In this document: positions 7,775 through 16,462 of the stretch, one piece after another
Numbering within the stretch: the stretch's first letter is position 1
Layout: each line of letters opens with the position of its first letter
Source: Halobacteriales archaeon QH_6_64_20
GTDB lineage: Archaea > Halobacteriota > Halobacteria > Halobacteriales > Halococcaceae
Length of the DNA: 56,977 bases
Assembly: GCA_003021235.1 (NCBI GenBank)
Contig: PXQR01000008.1
Coordinates: forward strand, 1 to 56,977
Direction: 5' to 3'
The notes under the pieces: generated by a model
Seen by the model: only the letters and a program-made list of their open reading frames with translations
What the model was told of the DNA's origin: nothing
Database searches by the model: none
Translations under genes and position numbers: made by a program

Positions 7775-8446
7775 TCACTGTTCGTTGCCTCCCGGCTCGT
7801 CGTTGTGCTTCCCCTCACTGTGGGTCTCGCCCCTACCCTCGTCCTTGCCCTCGCGCTCGACGGAAACCCCGGTCCCGTTCGAATCGCCGTCATTGTCGGT
7901 CTCACCGTTCTCGCTCGTGTCGGTCTCGGTTCCGTGCGTCGACGTCCCTTCGTCGGGTTCCCTGTCGGTTCCGTCGCGCATCCGTTCGGTCAGTTCGCGG
8001 GCCTCCGCGAGGACCGCCGCGACGTCCCGCTCGTCCCCGCTATCCCCGACGCCAGGATCGATACCGGCGCTCCTGTGGCTCCGAGCTTGGGGGTCGTCGC
8101 TCATCGAACGGGAACCGGGCCGACCGCCGCCCCGGTCGCGGTGCTCGCTCGCGTGCTGGCGGTCGTGATCGTGACCGTGACCGTGGTCGCTCGTCTCATC
8201 GACTGCCCCGCTCTCCTCGCTCCCGTCGGTCGTGTCCTCGACCGATCGAGGGAACTCGATCTCGGACGCCTCGTCGACCACTCGACTCGCGAGGTCGTCC
8301 TCGCCGGCGTCCTCCCAGCTCGGCGCGTGGTCGGCGAGCCACGCCTCGTGGGCATCGCCGTGTATCATGGCGGTGAACGCGAGGTGGTTCGCGAGGTGGC
8401 GGCCGTCGGCCTGTGGCGTCTCACAGACCGGACACGCGTATCCCAT
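7775..8446 (-). CDS. DUF5810-type zinc-binding protein
   Basis: The conserved N terminus MGYACPVCETPQADGRHLAN, followed by HLAFTAMIHGDAHEAWLADH, has a CxxC pair and histidines that could bind zinc, as in the haloarchaeal DUF5810 family. Residues about 60-223 are a long, very acidic Asp/Glu/Ser/Gly/His-rich tail with a short helix (AAVLAEARELTERMRDGT). I chose the ATG at 8446, where the conserved part begins; ATG 8455 adds three residues. It follows rimI on the same strand after about 150 bases. Biochemical role unknown. Confidence 0.75.
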   Translation of the reverse strand: MGYACPVCETPQADGRHLANHLAFTAMIHGDAHEAWLADHAPSWEDAGEDDLASRVVDEASEIEFPRSVEDTTDGSEESGAVDETSDHGHGHDHDRQHASEHRDRGGGRPGSRSMSDDPQARSHRSAGIDPGVGDSGDERDVAAVLAEARELTERMRDGTDREPDEGTSTHGTETDTSENGETDNDGDSNGTGVSVEREGKDEGRGETHSEGKHNDEPGGNEQ

Positions 8447-8593
8447 GGATCCCATGAGAACGCCCCGGCGCAAAGCGGTTTCGCGTTCGTCCCCACCCCC
8501 TCGCCGCCGGACTCCGAGCGCGATCGCCGGCCCGGTCCGGGTCGGGTCCCATCGGTTCCCGTCGATGCCGTTCGATGCCTTCGGTCGTCGCCG

Positions 8594-9088
8594 TCAGATC
8601 GGCGTGACGTCCTTGACCATCACGAGGGCGTCCTCACCGTTCCGGTAGTACCGAGGGCTCGTGCGACGGTGTTCGAAGCCGAAGGCCCGATACAGCGAGA
8701 TGGCGGCGTCGTTTCCAGCCCTGACTTCGAGTTTCACCGAGCCCGCGCCGCGACCCGAGAGCGCCGACAGACCACGACCGAGCAACGCCGCACCGAGTCC
8801 CCGACCGCGGTAGTCGGGATGGACGGCGATGTCCTTGATGTGGCCGATCTCCCGACCACCGTTGGGAACGACGTCGCCGATCACGTAGCCGACGACTTCC
8901 TCCGTCCCGCCGACGTCGCCGGAGTCGGCGACGAGAAACCCCCGTCGCCCCAGGAAGTGCTCGAAGGCACCGTAGGGCCACGGTTGGGCGAAGGAGGCTC
9001 GCTCGATCCGGGAGATCGACAGCAGATCCGCCCGCGTGGCCTCGCGGATCCGTGCCGGCACGCTCGCGTCGCTGGCGCTCGTCGTCAC
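8594..9088 (-). CDS. rimI: N-terminal acetyltransferase, RimI/ArdI type
   Basis: GNAT-fold enzyme predicted to acetylate protein N termini, classically ribosomal protein S18-alanine; archaeal homologues act on many proteins. Visible motifs: REATRADLLSISRIERASFA, PWPYGAFEHFL, HIKDIAVHPDYRGRGLGAAL (acetyl-CoA-binding R/Q-x-x-G-x-G/A) and LEVRAGNDAAISLYRAFGF (motif B). Although the open frame runs 55 codons further upstream, I place the start at GTG 9088. A TATA box (9112-9119) lies about 25 bases before it and the upstream residues are not family-like. Product 164 residues. Confidence 0.88.
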   Translation of the reverse strand: MTTSASDASVPARIREATRADLLSISRIERASFAQPWPYGAFEHFLGRRGFLVADSGDVGGTEEVVGYVIGDVVPNGGREIGHIKDIAVHPDYRGRGLGAALLGRGLSALSGRGAGSVKLEVRAGNDAAISLYRAFGFEHRRTSPRYYRNGEDALVMVKDVTPI

Positions 9089-9111
9089 GAGCCGTCGTAG
9101 GACCTCCACCG

Positions 9112-9119
9112 GTATAGCT
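9112..9119 (-). promoter_or_regulatory. TATA box deciding the rimI start
   Basis: The minus strand reads TAGCTATACC; from here to GTG 9088 is about 25 bases, the archaeal TATA-to-start distance for a leaderless mRNA. Confidence 0.55.
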
Positions 9120-9239
9120 ACACTGGCGCCAGGCCTGCCGGCCGCGAACCACCGGTCGCTGGCCGCCGACTGTCGATCGCGGACGAGCACCGTCGGTGAC
9201 TCCCCGCTGTCGAGGGACGGATATTCGCTCGTCGGACTC

Positions 9240-10298
9240 CTACGCGTCGTCACCGGGGCCGCCGGGGCCGCCGTCGCCCAAGTACGCGTCGACCGTCAGG
9301 ACTCCCGTCACCAGTATCAGGTCCTTGAAGATGTAGACGCCCTCGAACGTCGGCTCGAACGGCATCGTCGCGAAGACTTCCGAGGGTGCGAACACGACCG
9401 GAAGCATCGTCACGCCGACGTAGCCCACACAGAGGTACGCCGCGGCGTGTGTCGCCCGGGATCCAGGAATCAGCAGGTACAATCCGATCGCGAGCTCCAG
9501 TACGCCGAGAAGCGGGATAAAGACGCTATCGGCGATCAGCGAGTTCGGAACGACCGACGCGACCCATTGGCCCGGCGTCGGCGAGGCAGAGACCATCAGC
9601 ATCCCCGACCAGACGAAGACGAGCCCCAAGCCCATGTGTAATGAGCCGACGGTGACACGGCTCGACATCGCTCGCAGCACGCGCCGTCCGGTCGCGAGCA
9701 CCCCCTCGATTCGTTTTCGGAGTCCGGTCGCGGGCGACCCCGTGAGCCGAAACCGTCGCGTTCGTGATCGCTCGAACAGCGGTTCCGAATCGAGCGAGAC
9801 GACGGCGAGCCCCGCGGTTGCGAGGGCGAAGTTCTTGATAATGTACAGCCCCGGTGCCGACGGGACGAGCGGCCACCAGTGGAACGTTTCGGTCGGGATA
9901 ACGAACAGCGGCGTGAACGTCGACGCCATCTGGACGCACATACAGGCGACGGCTACCCGTACCGTCCGTTTCCAGAGCAAGCCCAGACCGACGAGCGCTT
10001 CCCACCAGCCGAGCGCCTGGAAGAACAGTCGAAACGAGATCAACTCGTTCAGGATCGGCGTGCTCGCGAGGGTCGGCCGAACGACCTGGTCGGCCGGCGA
10101 GATGGCCAAAGGCTTGGTGATCCCGAACCAGAAGAAGACGAACGCGAGCGAGTACCGTAGTGCCCGAGCACCGTGTCGTCGTTCCCACTTTCTGAACCGT
10201 GCGTCGATCGCTCGTCCCATACGCCGCACCCCGTAGTAGGCGTCGACGGCTCGATAGAGGTGGTCTCCCCCTGTCTCCGTGGCGTCTCCGTGTGACAT
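9240..10298 (-). CDS. Duplicated DoxX-like / DUF417-type membrane protein
   Basis: 352-residue membrane protein built of two similar halves (about 40-185 and 210-345). Each has four hydrophobic segments and matching signatures: ALRYSLAFVFFWFGITKPLA against HMGLGLVFVWSGMLMVSASP, and PGLYIIKNFALATAGLAVVS against EGVYIFKDLILVTGVLTVDA. This suggests an internal duplication of a DoxX/YkgB-like four-helix unit, a family loosely linked to quinone and redox processes. The ATG at 10298 is only about 10 bases from a TATA-like element, so the true start may be downstream, for example MGRAID at 10220. Confidence 0.75.
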   Translation of the reverse strand: MSHGDATETGGDHLYRAVDAYYGVRRMGRAIDARFRKWERRHGARALRYSLAFVFFWFGITKPLAISPADQVVRPTLASTPILNELISFRLFFQALGWWEALVGLGLLWKRTVRVAVACMCVQMASTFTPLFVIPTETFHWWPLVPSAPGLYIIKNFALATAGLAVVSLDSEPLFERSRTRRFRLTGSPATGLRKRIEGVLATGRRVLRAMSSRVTVGSLHMGLGLVFVWSGMLMVSASPTPGQWVASVVPNSLIADSVFIPLLGVLELAIGLYLLIPGSRATHAAAYLCVGYVGVTMLPVVFAPSEVFATMPFEPTFEGVYIFKDLILVTGVLTVDAYLGDGGPGGPGDDA

Positions 10299-10321
10299 GG
10301 ATTATATCACCAGGTCACACG
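10289..10321. promoter_or_regulatory. Inverted repeat around TATA of the DoxX-like gene
   Basis: CGTGTGAC (10289-10296) and GTCACACG (10314-10321) are perfect 8-bp inverted arms enclosing the minus-strand TATA-like element GATATAATCC. The arrangement suggests a repressor operator blocking the promoter. The left arm overlaps the annotated start codon. Confidence 0.4.
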
Positions 10322-10950
10322 AAGCCGAGCGCACGTCGATCGGTTCGTAAGCCGATCTCCGAGCGTCCGTATCCCCCGTTCCCTCCACCTTCCGTTGCAT
10401 CCGTGCCGGATCGGCCGGCGTGCATCGCTTCGCGGCATTGACGTCTCACGGGACCCGGGAACGCATAATAAACCGTCCACAGTGTTCCGGCGAGTTGCGG
10501 ACGGTTGCGAGCCGAAGATACGGGACGATTCGAACCAGTTGCGTACGTTTTCGTTCCTTTCGACGAGTAGGAAGGGGTTTCACCGGGTCCGCGCCGAGTG
10601 CGGAGACACGCACACATCAGCGAAATACGGAAGTAGGAAACGACGAGGTTCGACTCGCTGATCGGTACGCCGAACACCTGAAGACAGGACGGGACGGGGC
10701 GAGACGAGGCCCGTCTCGAACGCCGGACGAACTCGCAGTTCCGCAACGACTGATGGCGTATAACCGACGATTAAATTCCGATCGGTGGACCGAGGCGAAC
10801 GACACGGCTACGACGGACGGCAAGGTCAGCAGTGTTGTCGGCTACCGAGCCATGGCACGGGAGTGTAGCGCGAGTCGCCGAAGAGAAAGAGCGGTCGATG
10901 ACGCGGGACGCCGGACCGGAGTTCGAGCGCGGCCCGCTCGGTGCGATCGT
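10299..10950. other. Long intergenic region without a supported gene
   Basis: About 650 bases. Open frames on both strands lack recognisable motifs and coding-like third-position bias. Apart from the promoter repeat at its left end it holds AAGGGGTTTCACCGGG (about 10572-10587), nearly identical to a motif at the left edge of the window. GC is somewhat lower at 10460-10660 and 10750-10790 than in neighbouring genes. Nothing else recognised. Confidence 0.5.
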
Positions 10951-11718
10951 TCAGCGCGAGATCTCGAAGGCGTCGTCGTTCTCTTCGAGCGGGACGACAG
11001 CGGCGATGTCGCTTGGCCGGTCGAACGGCGGGGTAAAGTCGGTCTCGCCGAAGTCGTACGCTGCGTCGTGGATGTCCTCGTTTTCGAACAGGTCCCACTC
11101 TTCGTTGTCGTTCCCGTCGATGTGCATCAACGCGAGCAGTGCCTCGGGGTCTTCGAGGCGGTGCTGGTCGCTATCGGCGACGGGCATCAGGTCATCGTCC
11201 GCGTAGATGTGGACCTTCACTTCGTCGTAGATGCCGGGTTCGAGGTACTCCGAGAAACCGATGATCGTCTGAGCGGGAAACTGCGGCGCGCCGTTCTCGC
11301 GGTTGATATAGTAGAACGTCTCGCCGTCGATCTCGGTCTCTAACTGGTGGATCGACAGGAAGCCGGCCGTGGGAACGACGACGTCCTCGGCGACGACGTA
11401 CGTGCCATCGGTGACTTGCGCTTCGAAGCGCACCGAGGCTTCCTCGCCGACGTCCTCCTCGGCCTCAGCCGGCGTCGGGGCTTCGAGATCACCGTCGCCG
11501 TCCTCGTCCTCGTGATCTCCATCGGCGTCGTAGGTGTCGTCGTCCTCGTCCTCGTCGTCGGCTTCGGACTTCCCGCTCGTGACACCGGCTAGCGCGAGCG
11601 CCGCACTCGCGCTGCCGACCGTCTGTAGTACGCGACGACGAGGGGCCGTGTACCAGCTCTCGTCGTTGCTCTCTCGTTCGATACCCCTCTCTCCCTCTCG
11701 TTGCGTGTCGTCTGACAT
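10951..11718 (-). CDS. Tat-exported DUF7282-like protein
   Basis: 255 residues from ATG 11718. The N terminus has a twin-arginine signal (PRRRVLQTVGSASAALALAG) and then a long Asp/Glu tract (about 55-95). After that comes a beta-rich domain (ASVRFEAQVTDGTYVVAEDV, VVPTAGFLSIHQLETEI, LEPGIYDEVKVHIYADDDLM) like the DUF7282 domain of haloarchaeal surface proteins. A C-terminal part (about 190-255) includes HRLEDPEALLALMHIDGN. Probably located outside the membrane; biochemical role unknown. Monocistronic as far as can be seen. Confidence 0.7.
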   Translation of the reverse strand: MSDDTQREGERGIERESNDESWYTAPRRRVLQTVGSASAALALAGVTSGKSEADDEDEDDDTYDADGDHEDEDGDGDLEAPTPAEAEEDVGEEASVRFEAQVTDGTYVVAEDVVVPTAGFLSIHQLETEIDGETFYYINRENGAPQFPAQTIIGFSEYLEPGIYDEVKVHIYADDDLMPVADSDQHRLEDPEALLALMHIDGNDNEEWDLFENEDIHDAAYDFGETDFTPPFDRPSDIAAVVPLEENDDAFEISR

Positions 11719-11920
11719 GGGGATTCTCCAGAGCGTTACCTGAAGCACTGCCGCATTGCACTACCTCCCAGCTAAGCACCGGGCGCTTGCGTCTTTTGCT
11801 TCAGATACCAACACTCCGTATAGTAGTTCACGCTCTAGTATATAAATTTGGGCGGTTCGAGATCCGGGGCGCTCTTAGGGCGTCGGAAGTACCGTCCATC
11901 GTTGGGTGCGGGGCTGTTCG

Positions 11921-12850
11921 TCAGACGGGGGTGAACCACTCGTCGTGGTCGTCGGTGCGTCGCTCGACCAGATCGAAAAAGGCCGACTGGATCTCCTCGG
12001 TGACCGGGCCACGAGTGCCCGAACCGATCTCGATGTCGTCGACCGCCCTGATCGGGGTGACTTCCGCCGCCGTCCCCGTGAAGAACAGCTCGTCGGCGGT
12101 ATAGAGTTCCCCGCGACTGATGACGGCCTGGTCGTTGACCTCGTAGCCGAGTTCACGCGCGAGCGTAACGGCGGTTTGGCGGGTGATACCGTCGAGGATG
12201 CTCTGGGCGAGTCCCGGGGTGTGGATCTCCCCGTCACGTACGAGAAAGAGGTTCTCGCCCGGTCCCTCGGCGACGTTACCCTCCTTGTTCAACACGACGG
12301 CTTCCGCGTAGCCGTTGCGCCGGGCCTCCTCGCCGGCGAGAAGGGAGTTGACGTACAGCCCCGTAGTCTTCGACGTGGTGGGGATCTGACTGGAGGCGTG
12401 TTTGCGCCACGAGGAAACCATGACCTCGACGCCCTCTTCGACGGCTTCCTCGCCGAGATACGTACCCCACGGCCAGACGGCGATGGCGACCCGGGTGGGA
12501 CAGCCCTCGGGACTCACGCCCAGCGAATCGTAGCCGAAGAAGGCGATCGGCCGGATGTAACACGACTCGAACCCCTGAGAACGGATCAGTTCGAGCGTCG
12601 CCTCGGTGAGTTCCTCGCGCGAGTGATCGATCTCCAGGTCGTAGGTCTTCGCCGAGTCGAACAGGCGACCTAAGTGTTCGTCCCAGCGAAAGAGCGCCGG
12701 CCCCTCCTCGGTATCGTAACAGCGCGCGCCCTCGAAGACCCCGGTGCCGTAGTGCAGTCCGTGACTGAGGACGTGGATTTGTGCGTCGTCCCAGTCGACG
12801 AATTCGCCGTCCATCCAGATCGTCTCGACGTCCATCTCCGCGAAGCTCAT
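11921..12850 (-). CDS. ilvE: Branched-chain amino acid aminotransferase
   Basis: PLP-dependent class IV aminotransferase for the last step of Leu, Ile and Val synthesis. The 309-residue product has VDWDDAQIHVLSHGLHYGTG, VFEGARCYDTEEGPALFRWD, YIRPIAFFGYDSLGVSPEG, the PLP-lysine region PTTSKTTGLYVNSLLAGEEA, NKEGNVAEGPGENLFLVRDG and FFTGTAAEVTPIRAVDD. ATG 12850 is the natural start: it gives the family's usual N terminus and lies about 26 bases after a TATA-like CATATCC. Upstream frame extension is not family-like. Confidence 0.95.
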   Translation of the reverse strand: MSFAEMDVETIWMDGEFVDWDDAQIHVLSHGLHYGTGVFEGARCYDTEEGPALFRWDEHLGRLFDSAKTYDLEIDHSREELTEATLELIRSQGFESCYIRPIAFFGYDSLGVSPEGCPTRVAIAVWPWGTYLGEEAVEEGVEVMVSSWRKHASSQIPTTSKTTGLYVNSLLAGEEARRNGYAEAVVLNKEGNVAEGPGENLFLVRDGEIHTPGLAQSILDGITRQTAVTLARELGYEVNDQAVISRGELYTADELFFTGTAAEVTPIRAVDDIEIGSGTRGPVTEEIQSAFFDLVERRTDDHDEWFTPV

Positions 12851-13346
12851 ACTCCCCCGTAGGACGGGGTGGATATGACTGTTGGCGATCGGATAGCCAC
12901 AGGAGATCGGTCGGACGACCGTCGATGGGGTAGCCCGCTCGGAAGACAGGGTGTGTGTCGGTTTCAGATACCGACCACCGAGACCGTAAGGAACGCGAGG
13001 ATAACGAGCGTCTCGTCGTCCTCGGAGGTTACTCCACCGCAATAGGGCCGATTTCCTGATCGGGAACGTCCGCTCCGAGCGCGTGTTATTGTCCGGAGGT
13101 CGTCGACGTCGTCGTATACCCGAGGCACCACTCGTAATTCTCGCGAGTTCGGATCCGTACGGTACGTGGTTTTGCACACCAGGGGCTAAAGGCCGTGCTA
13201 ATCGGCCGACTCATCATCCGAAACCGGCACACTGTTCGCCACGTTCCTGCCAGTCACGAGCCCTGATATAGTCGAATCCCGATCGTTTCGATACGACGTT
13301 ATACGGTGTCGCAACCGATCGGTGTGCAACCCCGCGTGAGCGTCCC
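12851..13346. other. Intergenic region with one doubtful small ORF
   Basis: About 500 bases with no confident gene. A minus-strand frame from GTG 13179 to 12964 (71 residues) ends in a hydrophobic, membrane-like tail (TLVILAFLTVSVVGI) after a basic stretch. It could be a tiny membrane protein or the remnant of one, but the basic part looks like antisense-type sequence. The ilvE promoter occupies about 12870-12880. Confidence 0.35.
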
Positions 13347-14747
13347 CTACGTATCCGAGGTATGCACGTCCACCGACTTGACGACGACTTCCTCTCTCCC
13401 CTCGCCGGCGCTGAGGGCCCCGACGTAGATCGCCGCGTTCGTCCCGCCATCGATGGTGGTTCCGTCGGCTCCGTTCACGTCGCCGGCCTTCAACTCGCCC
13501 AGCGTCGCGGCGGCCCCCTCCTCCGCGACGTGAAAGAGCGGGAACTCGGTGCTGTCGTCGACCGTGACTGTCCCGCCTGCCGGGAGGGCAGTGAGGCCTT
13601 CGCTGTCGCCGCCGAAGCCGACCCAGGCGTCCGTGGAGTCCTCCGGATCCTTCCACTCGAAGAACTCGCCGTTGTCGTCGGCGTCTAGATACACTGCCAC
13701 GGCGAGCAATGCCCCCGAGTCCCGCTGGGTCCGGACCACCTCCGACTCGATCGTCACGTCGTCGAGGTCACCGAGCGGCCCGACGTGCACGTCGAATCCG
13801 GCGTTGGCGTTCGCCGGGAGGTTCTCGACGAGACATCGCACCTCGCCACCGGATGCCGGCTCCGCCAGCCATCGGCTCTCGCCCTCGCTGCGGTCGAAGG
13901 GGTTCTGCGAACGGGCCCACGTGTCGGGTTTCGTCGGGAACGGGAACCGCGCGTAGTGTCCGTTGTCGTTGATCTCCGACACGAGGGTGTCTCGATCATC
14001 ACCACTCTCCATACCGACGACGAGCTGGGAAGCGATTTCGAGTACTTCGTCCATCGTGCGGGCGGGATCGAAGCTGTTGGGGTAGGGATTGCTCACGTCG
14101 AGCACCCGGAAGTAGCTGGTGTGGCGCGCTTCGACGCTGTGAATCGAGAGGGCGGCGGCCAGCACGTCGTCGTTTTCGATCAGCGGGGCCGCGCCGGCGT
14201 ACGCGGAGACACCGACGGCTTCGATCTGAGCGGAGAGCCCGGCGAACTCCTCGATCGAGTCGTAGGGGAACTCGTACTCGCCTGCTTCGACGGGCGTGCT
14301 ACCGAGGTCATCGATGGTCCGTGTGAGCGCCTCGACGTGGGCCTCCTCGTGGTCCCGAACCGCCTGGATGAACTGGTAGGTCGAGTAGCGAAGCGAATCG
14401 TTCGCGAAGATCGCCGCGACGTCCGAGCGCTCGACGTCGTGCTCGGAGTATTCGTCCAGGAACTCGTTGTAGTACGCCGCTTCGAGGTGTTCGAGCGTCA
14501 GCGCGAAGTTGAGAACGTCGATATCCGAGACCTCCTCGTCGCCGTCGTCGCCGTCGCTACCGGACCCGCCCTCGGTACTGCTGGCCGCCGCAGTGCCGGA
14601 CCCGAATGCCGACAGAGTCAGTGCCCCGCCGCCGATGGTCGCTGTATTGGTCAGGAACGAGCGCCGCGAACTCAGGTGCTCGCTCACACGCCCGACGAGT
14701 TCTGTGTGACTTTCCTCATTGCACGGTGTTGTGTCACTAAGTGACAT
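13347..14747 (-). CDS. Tat-exported ferritin-like domain protein
   Basis: 466 residues from ATG 14747. A twin-arginine signal (SSRRSFLTNTATIGGGALTL, about 26-46) is followed by an acidic linker and a ferritin-like four-helix domain (about 72-240). Likely metal-binding helices are LTLEHLEAAYYNEFLDEY, QAVRDHEEAHVEALTRTI, IEAVGVSAYAGAAPLI and AALSIHSVEARHTSYFRVLD, with Glu and ExxH residues at diiron-ligand positions. Residues about 290-466 form a second, beta-rich domain (VRCLVENLPANANAGFDVHV, VAVYLDADDNGEFFEWKD). The role outside the cell is unknown; oxidative metal chemistry or metal binding is inferred from the fold only. Confidence 0.75.
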   Translation of the reverse strand: MSLSDTTPCNEESHTELVGRVSEHLSSRRSFLTNTATIGGGALTLSAFGSGTAAASSTEGGSGSDGDDGDEEVSDIDVLNFALTLEHLEAAYYNEFLDEYSEHDVERSDVAAIFANDSLRYSTYQFIQAVRDHEEAHVEALTRTIDDLGSTPVEAGEYEFPYDSIEEFAGLSAQIEAVGVSAYAGAAPLIENDDVLAAALSIHSVEARHTSYFRVLDVSNPYPNSFDPARTMDEVLEIASQLVVGMESGDDRDTLVSEINDNGHYARFPFPTKPDTWARSQNPFDRSEGESRWLAEPASGGEVRCLVENLPANANAGFDVHVGPLGDLDDVTIESEVVRTQRDSGALLAVAVYLDADDNGEFFEWKDPEDSTDAWVGFGGDSEGLTALPAGGTVTVDDSTEFPLFHVAEEGAAATLGELKAGDVNGADGTTIDGGTNAAIYVGALSAGEGREEVVVKSVDVHTSDT

Positions 14748-14880
14748 GAATTGTGGGAGCGTTCGTAGACGGATGAAACCGGAAGCTAGACACCTAGCGG
14801 CGCGGAGACGAGCACGGGAGCGGACGCTCCAGTCATGACTCGATTCGAGGCGCTCGGTGGCCCGCGAACCGTACTCGACC

Positions 14881-15237
14881 TCAGCCTGAACCATCGATCC
14901 CGAGTCGTCGCTTCATGGCTTCCTGCCCCGTCGTCTCCTCGCGTGCGAGTTCCTCCTCGGTCGCCTCGATGTCCTCTAACGTCTCGGCGGAAGGCGCAGG
15001 CGCGACGGTCGCCCATCACCCGACGGCGTTCGAGCCGGCGTTCTTGCGATCGACGAGGCCTTCGTCGCGCGTTCGCTTGAGCCGGTAGGTAATCGCCTGT
15101 GGGGTAGCGTCGGAGCGTTCGGCGATCTCGGGAGCGATTGAGAACGGTTCGTCACTCCTGTCGAACAGCTCGAGAACCTCCCGATCGCTTCCTTGCTCGG
15201 CGAATCGACCCGACTCGTCGCGCGATCGGTTGCTCGT
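14881..15237 (-). pseudogene. Decayed winged-helix regulator
   Basis: One continuous minus-strand frame encodes SNRSRDESGRFAEQ, REVLELFDRSDEPFSIAPEI, SDATPQAITYRLKRTRDEG and LVDRKNAGSNAVG. It then hits TGA at 15016-15018 exactly where a Trp is expected (AVG-stop-WATV), and continues with LEDIEATEEELAREETTGQE to a final TGA at 14881-14883. No ATG, GTG or TTG precedes the domain in frame; ACG (15235-15237) stands before SNRSRDESG where ATG is expected. Both lesions fit single-base substitutions (TGG to TGA, ATG to ACG). An intact member would be about 118 residues. A TATA box (about 15308-15316) is still present upstream. Confidence 0.7.
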
Positions 15238-15284
15238 ACGGTTGAGTCGGACAGCTCTTCCTTGACCGTTTTCTGCGTGCTAAA

Positions 15285-15330
15285 CCCTCGACCATCGCTC
15301 GACGAGACGTATATCGCTCTTAGTCGAGGG
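15285..15330. promoter_or_regulatory. Inverted repeat around an orphan TATA box
   Basis: CCCTCGAC (15285-15292) and GTCGAGGG (15323-15330) are perfect 8-bp arms enclosing GTATATCG (about 15309-15316), which reads as a TATA box towards the decayed winged-helix gene. It may be the former autoregulatory operator. Confidence 0.35.
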
Positions 15331-15400
15331 ATTCTCGGTCATACGTTCGGTCCGGCTCGGTTCACTGCCTGCCAGGAGAGCAACAGAACCCTCGCGCGCT

Positions 15401-16369
15401 CTACTCGTGGCCGAGAACGGTCATCGGCTCGTAGGGCTCCTCGAGGTACTCGACGTCGCTGTCGGAAAGGTCGAGTTCGAGGGCTTCGACGGCGTCCTCC
15501 AGATGCGAGACGTCCGTCGTGCCGTAGATCGGCACCGTACCCTTCGAGAGGAGCCAGGCGAGGCCGACTTGTGCCATCGAGACTCCCATCTCGTCGGCGA
15601 ACTCCCCGACTCGGTCGTTGATCTCCTCGCTCTGGGGCGAGCCGTAGCGTTCCTCGGTCCGCTCGCTCATGCGCATCTCGTCGCTGTCCTCGTGGGGGCG
15701 AGCGAGGTAGCCACCGGCGAGCGGGCTCCAGGGGATCACGCCGACGTTCTCCTCGTCGCACAACGGGAGCATCTCGCGCTCTTCCTCGCGGTAGACGAGG
15801 TTGTAGTGGTTTTGCATCGTCGCGAAGCGCTCTAGTCCGAGCGCGTCGCTCGTGTGGAGGGCATCGGCGAACTGATAGGCCCACATCGAACTCGCGCCGA
15901 TATACCTGACTTTCCCTCGTCGAACGGCGTCGTCGAGTGCGCCGAGAGTCGCCTCGATCGGCGTCTCGGGGTCGAAGCGGTGGATCTGGTAGAGATCGAC
16001 GGTTTCCATGCCGAGCCGGTCTAAGGAGTCGTCGAGTTCCTGTTCGATCGTCTTTCGTGAGAGTCCCCCGGAGTTCGGGTCCTCCTCGCGCATCTGGCCC
16101 CACACCTTGGTAGCGACGACCTGTTCGTCGCGATCGTACTCCGACAGCGCGTTGCCGAGGAGCTCCTCGCTTTCGCCATAGGAGTAGATGTTCGCAGTGT
16201 CGAAGAAGTTGATTCCCAACTCGATCGCCCGATCGATAACCTCGGTGGCTTCGGGTTCGTCAACGGTCCAGTCGAAGGTCTCGCCGCTGTCCGACCCGCC
16301 AAAGCCCATACATCCGAGACAGATCCGACTGACTTCCATGCCCGTGTCGCCCAGCGTCGTGTACTCCAC
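15401..16369 (-). CDS. Aldo/keto reductase
   Basis: NAD(P)H-dependent oxidoreductase of the AKR superfamily, 322 residues. Motifs in order: GDTGMEVSRICLGCMGFGG, GINFFDTANIYSYGESEELL with the catalytic Asp and Tyr, VVATKVWGQM with the Lys, VDLYQIHRFDPETPIEAT with the His, YIGASSMWAYQFADAL, and VIPWSPLAGGYLARPH. The C terminus has the usual IYGTTDVSHLEDAVEALEL. GTG 16369 is supported by a TATA-like TTATGC about 27 bases before it. Substrate cannot be predicted from sequence alone. Confidence 0.9.
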   Translation of the reverse strand: MEYTTLGDTGMEVSRICLGCMGFGGSDSGETFDWTVDEPEATEVIDRAIELGINFFDTANIYSYGESEELLGNALSEYDRDEQVVATKVWGQMREEDPNSGGLSRKTIEQELDDSLDRLGMETVDLYQIHRFDPETPIEATLGALDDAVRRGKVRYIGASSMWAYQFADALHTSDALGLERFATMQNHYNLVYREEEREMLPLCDEENVGVIPWSPLAGGYLARPHEDSDEMRMSERTEERYGSPQSEEINDRVGEFADEMGVSMAQVGLAWLLSKGTVPIYGTTDVSHLEDAVEALELDLSDSDVEYLEEPYEPMTVLGHE

Positions 16370-16462
16370 ACCGGGCGATCGAGGAGCGGCCGCATAACCC
16401 TTTCACCGCCCGGCGGCGCTTCCTTCACACGCCGCTCACCGTGTTTGCCGTGCTTGTCGTGC

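Noticed and set aside
10315-10746. 143-codon minus-strand frame in the long gap upstream of the DoxX-like gene
   Set aside because: No motif, Ser/Arg-rich composition and no coding-like third-position bias.
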